Assembly: GCA_019454605.1 (NCBI GenBank)
Contig: JACFNZ010000002.1
Coordinates: forward strand, 97,849 to 161,848
Reading direction: 5' to 3'
Length of the DNA: 64,000 bases
DNA from: Candidatus Altimarinota bacterium
GTDB taxonomy: Bacteria; Patescibacteriota; Gracilibacteria; BD1-5; UBA6164
Part shown: piece after piece, positions 55,243 through 64,000 of the stretch
How positions within the stretch are numbered: position 1 is the stretch's first letter
How the letters are laid out: every line of letters starts with the position of its first letter
Translations under genes and position numbers: made by a program
Notes under the pieces: model-generated
The model's input: the letters and a program-made list of their open reading frames with translations, nothing else
What the model was told of the DNA's origin: nothing
The model's database searches: none

Positions 55243-56602
55243 AATCTTTTATTAATTCAATTAGGTCTTTGGGTATTAAATTATTTTCTAGATTTAGAGT
55301 TAAAATCTCATTTTCTAGTAAAATAAAATCATTTCTAGTCATTTTTGATAATACTTCTTTTTTGAAAATATCAAGCATAAAAGTATCATTAAATTCTTTT
55401 TTATCATAAATCATTTTTAAAGCAAGTATGACTTCTTTATTTGTTCAAACACACTCAAATGGTTTTATTCAAGATATTCAAACAAGTTCTTCAAATAAAT
55501 TTAAAAGCTCTTTTTTCTCAAATAAATTTTCTTTAAATATATTAATTATTTCTTTTTTTTCTAAAAAAGCACTTAATATAATAAATACAAATAAGCATTT
55601 TGGACAACTATTACACCAATAATTATTTTTTTTATTTTCTAAGTCTTTAAAGATCTTAAAATTTGTGTTACAACTAGAAAAGTTATTAAAATATTTTTTT
55701 CAAACTTTAGCAAAAATTTGTGCTATTTTTAACTCATACATTGGTCTAAGTAGAGAAAAATACTTTACTTCACTTGATATGTTATCTTTTATATAATCTC
55801 AAAAACTCTTTTCAAATTCATATCATTTACTCCATTGATGATTTACTTCCACTCAAAAAAAATTAGTATTTCAAAAATTAGCAGAAAGTTCGTTTGATAA
55901 AACTATATATTTATAATCATATAGGTAGCTAATTAACTCTAAAACAAAAGCTATTATTCAAGTTATTGGTACATGTCAATTGTATCATCAATTTTTTATA
56001 ACTTCTAAAATATTTTTTGATAATTCTCTTTTTATAAAAAGTCTATTTTTACCTGAGTTTTTTGTAGTATTTTCATAAAGTAAATTATCATTTGATGAAA
56101 ATGTAAATAAATCAAATTCTTTATTAAATGATTTTAATAATTCTATTGAAACTATAGAATCTTTTCATCATCAAACAGGGACTATATACTTCTCACTTGT
56201 TTTAAACTCTATTTTTTTATATATTTTTTTAGAATTATTTACAAAATTAAATAATCAACTTGGATTTATGTTGTTTCTAAAAAGGAATTCTCAAAGTCAA
56301 TTTATATAAAATTTTTTAAAAAACTCTATTTGTTTTTCATCTAAAAATCAAGTATTTACTACTAAATTTTGACAGGGAAATATTTTGTAATAACTAATTC
56401 ATATAACTATTGAAATAGAAAATAATATATTATTTATTATATTTATATCTAAATTTTCTCTTAATTTAAAGTTATTATCTAAAAAATATATTTTTTCTTC
56501 AAAAAATACCTCTTTATCAAAAGAATATTTAAATAATGCAGTTTTTGAATTTAAATCAAAACTAAATTCTTCAAAATAAAAATTTTTATATTTATTTATC
56601 AT
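55235..56602 (-). CDS. MurL-like UDP-MurNAc-L-Ala-L-Glu epimerase
   Basis: 455 residues. The PP-loop-like VPVGGGKDSIVSIELLK near 153-169 (three UGA glycines), NHQWSKGYEFEKSF, a cysteine pattern WCNSCPKCLFVF near 340-350, and KPFECVGTNKEVILALK near 390-406 fit the MurL family, which with MurD2 makes D-Glu in the peptidoglycan precursor. The pairing with a class B PBP fits, because both act in wall synthesis. murI was not seen in the window. Assignment rests on remembered family motifs; an ATP-pyrophosphatase of another kind is the alternative. Confidence 0.7.
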
Positions 56603-56723
56603 ATTTTTAAAATTAATTAAAAATTATTATAAAAAATAAGGGATTTTTTACAAATTATAATTTGAATTTAAAATACTATTTAATATAATAAAAATTATTA
56701 ATAGATTTTAACTTCATTTAACA

Positions 56724-57365
56724 ATGAAAAAATCAAAACTTTGAACTTCAGTTATTGAGTCAATGATAGTTATGTTAATTATAACTATTTGAGTTGTTTG
56801 AGCTTATAATATATATGTTAATTCTATGAGAGTTTCAGAAAGCACTTCATATAAAGTAGAAGCAATTTCTATGGCTCGTGAATGAATAGAAGCTTTAACA
56901 AATATTAGAGACACAAATTGGATGATTTATAGAGCTAATACTACAAATTGTTGGAATACTTATAATTATAAATGATCTTGCATAACTGCTGATTGAACTT
57001 TTTGAAGTGAATGGACAAATATACCATCTTGAAGTTATATATTATATAATTTAGATAATAGATGGATTTTATCATGAGCAACTACTTGAACTTACTCTAG
57101 TTCTTGATATAGAAATGATTTTAGAGTTAAAAAAGATAGTTTATGATTTTATACTCAAGATTACTTAACTTGAACTAATTTTTTCCCAACTTTTACAAGA
57201 GAAATTAAAATTTCATATCCTCCAGATGCTTATCCTCTAGGTGCTTGAACTCCACCACAAAAAATGAATGTAGAAAGTATTGTTAGATGGAGTGATGCTT
57301 GAAGAAGATCTTGAAATTATGAAGTAAAACTTGACACTTTACTTACAAATTGGATAAAAGATTAA
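56724..57365 (+). CDS. PilV/prepilin-like minor pilin
   Basis: 213 residues. KKSKLGTSVIESMIVMLIIT is a short prepilin leader: G-T-S-V-I-E-S-M-I-V is the PilV form of F-T-L-I-E. After the helix come YKVEAISMAREGIEAL and NIRDTNW, a minor-pilin pattern, then a Cys pair (NCWNTYNY, SCITADG) and a beta-rich C-terminal part. It is a likely minor pilin or pseudopilin of a type IV pilus. It stands alone, with a terminator after it. Confidence 0.82.
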
Positions 57366-57387
57366 TAAAATTTTAATCTAATATTTT

Positions 57388-57419
57388 AAAAAATACTTTA
57401 CTTTAAGTATTTTTTTTTT
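57388..57419 (+). terminator. Terminator after the PilV-like gene
   Basis: Stem AAAAAATACTT / AAGTATTTTTT with a 6-nt loop, then a T run. Confidence 0.85.
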
Positions 57420-57453
57420 ACAATAAACAAAAATTAATTTTTTAAGTTAAAAT

Positions 57454-58716
<1,263 letters not shown>

Positions 58717-58781
58717 TTTTTTGCTTTTTAAATACTTTTTTGTTATAATACTATAAAAGACTTTATAATTATTTTTAAAAT

Positions 58782-59555
58782 ATGTTATTACTATCAACAT
58801 CAAGCTTAAAATGATACTGAATTCATAAAATTTTTACAATTGTAAAAAAATCAGGATATGATGGAATTGATTTAGTCATTGATGAAAAAAATTATGATAC
58901 TTTAGATGAGGTATACTTAAACGACCTATCTCAAGCATTTAAAGTTCCTATTTTATCTATTACTGCTCCAGAAAAATGACTTAATAAAACAAAAATAGAT
59001 AAAATAGTAAAAATTGCTGAAACTTTAAATGCTCAAGTAATAAATTTTTTTCCACCTCATATTTCTGATAAATCAATGCCTAATTTTACAAAATATTTAA
59101 ATAAGATTAAAAAAGATTTAAAAATTAGTATAACATTACAAAATGTAGAACAAAAATTTATGTTATTTGTTATTGCTGAATATAAAAATGCTAATTTACT
59201 TGAACTTAAAAAAATTACTTGAGATTCTGCATTAAATATTTCGTCTATTGATAAAACAACTTGAATTGATTTAATTAAAGCTACAGATATGTTATGATGA
59301 ACTATAAAAAATATTTATTTAAGTGATAAAAATTGAAGTAAATGATGATTATTACCTTGAAATGCTTGATGAGGAGTATCATATTTACCTCTAGAAAGTT
59401 TTTTTATGAAATTAAAATCATCTTGATATAATTCTTTTTTTACACTTCAAGTGAACCCAAAAGAACTTTGAGTTGATAAAGAGGAAAAAGTTATGTATAA
59501 TTTAGATGTAATAAAGAAATATTTTACTAAACATTTTATTGATTATAAACCATAA
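58782..59555 (+). CDS. Xylose-isomerase-like TIM barrel (sugar phosphate isomerase/epimerase family)
   Basis: 257 residues, typical AP-endonuclease-2-like TIM barrel. STSSLKGYGIHKIFTIVKKSG starts the barrel, GYDGIDLVIDEK strand 2, then NAQVINFFPPH, SITLQNVEQ, and near the C terminus NIYLSDKNGSKGGLLPGNAGGG, resembling the metal-site end of family members. No catalytic detail can be secured. Followed by a bidirectional terminator. Confidence 0.72.
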
Positions 59556-59582
59556 AAAATGAGCTTAAAGCTCATTTTTTTC
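59556..59582. terminator. Bidirectional terminator between the TIM-barrel gene and the FtsA-like gene
   Basis: Stem AAAAAATGAGCT / AGCTCATTTTTT with a 3-nt loop. The stop codon of the FtsA-like gene (59565-59567) is inside. Confidence 0.85.
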
Positions 59583-60776
59583 TATAAAACTTTTAACTAA
59601 ACTAATCAAAGGATTATTTTTATATGATATTATTTCTTTTGTAGCTATCATCATTGATAAAATTCATAAATTTGTTTTATTAAAAATACTTTTATCTCAA
59701 TTTATTTTAATTTCATTAAAATCTATTTTTATAAAATCTAATGGTTTTAAACTATGAAGAGTATATTTAGTTAGATTTATATTTTTTATAAAGGCTCTTA
59801 CAAATTCATTATCTCATCATCAACTAATAAAGACTTTATGTGGAACTAGAGATGATTTTAATATTTCTTTTAATGATAAAATAAATCATTCTTCAAATAC
59901 TTCTAAAAATTCTTTTTTTTCTTTTAAATAAGTATCTTTTTTATCAATATTTTTAATTATTTCTATAGTAGTGTCTCAACTTGAATTTTTTATATTTTTT
60001 ATTAAATCACTAATTCATAAATTTATTTTATCAAATCAAATTATTACTCATGATTTTTGAACTATTAAAGAAGTTTTTGAGTTTCAAATATCTATAAATA
60101 AAACATCATCATATTGATAGTCAGTATTTGAAAGTATTTTTGGTAGGGAAAATTCAAGTGGAATTATTGAAAGTATATTTTTATTTAAATGATTTCAAAT
60201 AGTTGTTATTATATTATATCTATTTGCTGGGATAAATATATTTAAAACAGATATAAATACATCTTTTCAAGTAAATCATATAGGATTTGAAACTATAAAT
60301 CCATCAATATTTATATCAGTGATACTACTTGTTATTAATTTCATATCTACATCAAGATAACCTGTTTTTTTAAAAATACTTTCTTTTGCTTTAATTAAAG
60401 CTTCATTTTCAACTTTTGAGACTATATAATCAAGTTCTTTTATATCTATACTCTCTTTGTCATTTATTCTTTTATAATTTATATCTTTTCAAGATGAAAT
60501 AATTGTTGAAGTTGGTATATTTAAAATTATATCTTTTACAGATATATCTAAATTATTTAAAACATTACTAAAGACATCTTCAATAGTATTTAAAATTCAC
60601 TCTATACTAGATATTTCAGTTCAAATAATATTTTGAGAATCTTGTTTTTTTTCTTTATAAGAAATTAAATTTATTTCATTATTTTTATACTCACATAAAG
60701 CTACTTTTACTTTATAAGTTCATATATCTATAATTATAACTTTTTTAGTTGGGATTAATTTATTTATAAACGACAT
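59565..60776 (-). CDS. ftsA: FtsA-like actin-fold cell division protein
   Basis: 403 residues, FtsA size. Actin-fold motifs: phosphate 1 IIIDIGTYKVKVALCEY near 12-28, the inserted SHS2/1C-like region with VSNPIGFTGKDVF near 175, phosphate 2 DVLFIDIGNSKTSLIVQ near 235-250, adenosine KVFISGGGDNEFV near 325. FtsA links FtsZ to the membrane. No clear C-terminal amphipathic helix is visible in the last 20 residues, and ftsZ is not adjacent, so a PilM-like ATPase is an alternative, but the SHS2 segment favours FtsA. Confidence 0.82.
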
Positions 60777-60817
60777 TTTATTTTAATTAAAAATTAAAAG
60801 CATATTTTTCAATGCCT

Positions 60818-61339
60818 TTATATTAAAATTTTATTTTTTCAAATTTTTTCAAGTAATATATTTCATTCTTTTATTTTTCCACTTCAAATTAATGCCATAG
60901 CTAAATCTTCAGTAATTAATCTATCATTTGGAGCAAGATTTAAAGCTCTTTTTAAAATAAAAATTCATTTTTCATAGTTTCAAATGACAGAATATCACCA
61001 TCATAAATTTCTTAAAACTTCTGAATTATTAGGCATAATACTATTTGATTTTTCAAGTAATTCTACTGCTTCAACTACTTTATTTGAAGTAAGAAGTAAA
61101 AATCATTTTAAATAATTTCAAGTAGCAGAATCTTTGTTTATATTTAAAGCAAAATCAATAGCTTTTAATGCTTTAGTATTTTTTCATAAATATAAGTATA
61201 TATCAGCTATTTCTTCATAAATTCTATAATCGTCATTATAATTTGATAAAGAATTTTCTAGCTTTTGTAATGCAATATCAAATTTTTTTTCAGCTTTTAA
61301 TTGCTCTATTTCTACTATTAAATTTTTAACTAAATCCAT
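60818..61339 (-). CDS. TPR-repeat protein
   Basis: 173 residues, all helical. Four TPR-like units; the best is RNLGWGYSVIGNYEKGIFIL with A-L-N-L-A-P-N-D. No signal peptide. It starts 151 bp from the metal-binding-tail gene on the other strand and ends 42 bp before the FtsA-like gene, so both are likely on one minus-strand transcript. A scaffold or assembly role is possible. Confidence 0.78.
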
Positions 61340-61489
61340 AATTTCTTTAATTTAATATTATTATTTTAACTATATTATAAATATACTTTAAAAAAATCAA
61401 GGAAAATATTATATTTGTTGTTAATAACTTTTTATTTGATTTTTTAAATATTATTTTATAATTAAACTATTAATTATTAACTAAAAAAT

Positions 61490-61702
61490 ATGGCAAATAT
61501 AACTATAGAATTACCAGCTACATTAAGAGCAGATTTGGATTTTTTAAAACAAATTATTACAAATGATAAAGATGAACTTGTAAAAACAGATAGTGAATTA
61601 ATAGAAAATTTAATAGCTTGATTTGTTTCTATGGTTGAGGAAGCTCAAGAGTCTCACAATCATGAACATGATGAAGATTGAAATTGTCTACATACTCATT
61701 AA
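61490..61702 (+). CDS. Small protein with a His/Asp-rich metal-binding tail
   Basis: 70 residues. The N-terminal half forms two helices (PATLRADLDFLKQIITNDKD); the C tail is SHNHEHDEDGNCLHTH, with five His, one Cys and four acidic residues. Such tails bind zinc, nickel or copper. No family name known to me. It lies 5 bp before rnhB, so it is probably coexpressed. Confidence 0.7.
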
Positions 61703-61707
61703 AAAAA

Positions 61708-62316
61708 ATGTTTGATGTTTGAATTGATGAAGCTTGAAGATGACCTTGGGCTTGAATGGTTGTTGCAAGTAGCTTTGTTTTAATTGATAAAAAAAAATTT
61801 CCAAGAAATTTACTTGAAATTATCACAGATAGTAAAAAAGTTACACAAAAAAACAGAGAAAAAATATTTTTTGAATTAATTAAACTATCTAGTTTAGGGA
61901 TAGTTTCTTTTTGAGTTTGAGTTGTTGATAATTATTTAATTGATGAAATAAATATAAAACAAGCAAATAAGGAAGCAATGAGGAGGAGCTTAGTTGAAAT
62001 TGAAAGAAAAATATGACTTAAAAATATAAAAAAAATATTAATTGATTGAAATGATAATTATTTTTTTGAGTGATTTGTAAAACCAGAGTTTATTATAAAA
62101 TGAGACCAAAAGATTTTTGAAATATCTTGTGCATCAATTATTGCTAAGGTTTTCCGTGATAAATTAATTGACACATATGCGCTACTTTATCCAGAAGTTT
62201 GATTTGAAAAACATAAATGATATGGCACAAAAGCACATAAAGATTATTTAGAAAATAGTAAAAAAATTACTTGAATACATAGAATATCTTACAAACCTAT
62301 AAAAAATTTAATTTAA
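61708..62316 (+). CDS. rnhB: Ribonuclease HII
   Basis: 202 residues, usual for RNase HII, which removes ribonucleotides and RNA primers. Catalytic acidic residues: GIDEAGRGPWAGMVVAS (DE motif, residues 6-7), a third Asp in ILIDGNDN near 112, and SIIAKVFRDKLIDTYA near 149 with the metal-binding Asp. It starts 5 bp after the His-rich gene; the pseudouridine synthase starts 2 bp after its stop. Confidence 0.95.
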
Positions 62317-62318
62317 AA

Positions 62319-63014
62319 ATGCAAAGAATAGACAAATATTTATCAAATTTGTGACTTATTTCAAGAAAAGATAGTAATAAATTTTTTAAAAATAATTTAT
62401 TGTTAGTTAATAATATAATTATAAAAAATAAAGATTTTAAAGTTAATTTTTGAGATATAATCACTTTTTTAGATCAAAAAATAGAAGTTTTAGAACATAT
62501 TTATATTTTACTTAATAAACCTACCTGATATGTATCTTCTCAAGTCGATGAATGATGACATAAAAGTTTTAAACATTTATTAAAAAATTGTATTTATAAA
62601 GATTTATTACATGTAGTTTGAAGAATTGATTTTGATACAACTTGATTTTTATTACTCACAAATAATTGAGATTTTACTCATAATATTATAAATCCTAAGA
62701 AAAATATTTTTAAAAAATATTTAGTTAATTCAGAGTTTGAGTTGTCAAAAGAAGATATAAATAAATTGATTTCTTGAGTTATTATTGATTGAGAAATTAC
62801 ATCTACAGCAAAAGTTGAAGTTATTTCAAAAAATACTATATATTTAAGTATTTCTCAATGAAAATTTCATCAAGTAAAAAAAATGTTTGAAGCAATTAAT
62901 AATAAAGTAATTTCTTTAAAAAGAGTTGCAATTTGAAACTTAGAATTATGAGATTTAAAAGAGTGAGAGTGGAGGTATTTAAATCAAGATGAAATAAAAA
63001 AACTGTTTTGTTAA
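62319..63014 (+). CDS. RsuA/RluB-family pseudouridine synthase
   Basis: 231 residues. The N-terminal S4-like domain has MQRIDKYLSNLGLISRKDSN; the catalytic domain shows LNKPTGYVSSQ near 68 and VGRIDFDTTGFLLLTN near 105 with the conserved Asp, then ISQGKFHQVKKMFEAI. It modifies uridine in 16S or 23S rRNA; RsuA or RluB cannot be split. The start is 2 bp after rnhB, so the three genes from 61490 form an operon. Confidence 0.93.
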
Positions 63015-63045
63015 ATAGTTTTTTTATTTTGTAATATATTATTTT

Positions 63046-63073
63046 TTGACAATAAAAAATAATATGCTAAACT
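63046..63073 (+). promoter_or_regulatory. Promoter of the terminal pilin-headed gene
   Basis: TTGACA (63046-63051), 16-bp spacer, TAAACT (63068-63073), 30 bp before the ATG. The block from the -35 through ACTATACTTATTT almost matches that before the gene at 43422-44672. Confidence 0.75.
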
Positions 63074-63103
63074 AACTATACTTATTTACTAACATAAGTA
63101 ATC

Positions 63104-64000
63104 ATGAATCAACCAAAAAACACACTTCAAAAACCTAATAAACATTTAAGCACTAAAAAAGCCTTTACCCTAGTAGAACTCATTATCGTAATAACAATTT
63201 TATCAATACTAGCAATAATTTCTTTTATGTCTTTTCAAAGTTTTTCAAAAGATGCTAGAGATGGTAATAGATTAACAACATTAAAAAATATAGAAAAGTG
63301 ATTAAGATTAGAGTATGAAAGAAATAAAAAATACCCACTACCAGAATGAACTACTTTAGTGTATACTTGAAATATATCTCAATGATATATAAAAGAATCT
63401 ATATCAAGAATTATATGATTAAATAAAGAAGCTAAAGACCCTAAAAATGATACTAATTATTTATATACTATTAATTGAACTCAAGATAAATTTCAAGTAA
63501 CATGATACTTAGAACTTAAAAATGAAATAATCTTTGCAAGTAAAATCATCCCTTTAATATATGCAGAAGATACAAACTATAAAGATAGACATATAGTTAC
63601 ATTTTGAGATAGAGTATGATATTTGTATGATGCTATAACAAATGCTCCTCTTCAAGAAAACTATCAAAATTTTGATGAAATAGATGAAAACCAAGAAGTA
63701 TGAATACTATTTTCAAATAATCCAAAAGACCAAACAAATACAATTGCAAGTTGATCAAATTTATGATGAAAATTAGCATTATGACAAAGTGCTTGTGAAC
63801 TAGATAATGAAATAATCCTGCAATGACAAACAATCCAAGCCTATAATACAAATACATATAATTTTTGAACACCAAAACCAACTCCTATAGCAAGAACATG
63901 TAATAATCAAGTTCTTTCATGAGATAGTAATTATAAATATATAAAAACAACAGAACAACAACCACAAAACTGTGAAGCAACAAGCTATAGTTGATATACA
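63104..64000 (+). CDS. Pilin-headed surface protein, cut by the window end
   Basis: 299 residues visible, frame open to the end. A longer basic leader (MNQPKNTLQKPNKHLSTKKA) precedes FTLVELIIVITILSILAIIS and the shared head with DARDGNRLTTLKNIEKGLRL and YPLPEGTTLVYTGN. The part after about residue 160 is rich in Gln, Asn and Thr, with Cys at several positions (for example QSACELD and RTCNNQ). It is the third member of the pilin-headed set with genes at 19319 and 43422. The length of the full protein is not known. Confidence 0.85.

Overview
The window is a 64-kb piece of a very AT-rich bacterial chromosome in which UGA is read as glycine (genetic code 25), so it comes from the Gracilibacteria/Absconditabacteria (BD1-5/SR1) part of the Patescibacteria (CPR). 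The evidence is direct. With the standard code almost every gene breaks into short pieces. With UGA as Gly, full-length conserved proteins appear, and UGA falls on invariant glycines: the HIGN motif of CysS, the Walker A loops of FtsH and UvrD, the PP-loop of the MurL-like protein, and KTG of the penicillin-binding protein. All CDS below are read this way. Stops are UAA or UAG.

Layout. 1-13.6 kb: the start of a type IV pilin-like gene (minus), then cysS, a ClpB-like AAA+ protein, ftsH, a UvrD/PcrA helicase, a repeat protein, tehB (minus), rnr, an AI-2E-type membrane protein and ogt. 13.6-22.6 kb: a padR-pspC stress-type operon, a pirin, the tldE-tldD pair, a large pilin-headed beta-helix protein and a GH114-like secreted protein. 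22.6-28.8 kb: an envelope region on the minus strand (flippase, O-antigen ligase-like, glycosyltransferase) with an RsbW-like kinase, rpmG and efp. 28.9-31.6 kb: four consecutive T4SS-pilin-like membrane proteins and a zinc metallopeptidase. 31.9-39.4 kb: RNase J, yidD, an rpsT-infC-rpmI-rplT operon, a surface protein, recF and gatC. 39.5-48.4 kb: membrane and lipoprotein genes, a second AI-2E-type protein, a helical-repeat protein, a decayed T4SS-pilin remnant, a pilin-like gene, a TraB-like protein, tRNA-Lys(CUU), an RsmB-like methyltransferase, and a DAHP synthase preceded by a phenylalanine-rich leader peptide and attenuator. 48.4-64 kb: nth, ssb, folD, rplY, a PBP2/FtsI-like protein overlapped by a MurL-like epimerase, a PilV-like pilin, serS, a TIM-barrel protein, an FtsA-like protein, a TPR protein, rnhB, a pseudouridine synthase and a final pilin-like gene cut by the window end.

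The genes are mostly information processing, envelope building and surface appendages. Biosynthesis is sparse (DAHP synthase and FolD stand out), as expected for a small-genome, host-associated or scavenging CPR bacterium. Genes are closely packed. At convergent gene pairs one symmetrical hairpin often serves both strands and even contains a stop codon.

The most striking finds are (1) the Phe/Tyr leader-peptide attenuator before the DAHP synthase gene, with complete alternative pairing; (2) the T4SS-pilin gene array plus a pseudogene copy whose lesions lie at likely former UGA-Gly codons; (3) a near-identical promoter block shared by two distant pilin-headed genes; and (4) pilin-headed proteins with exchanged C-terminal parts, one of them a long beta-helix.
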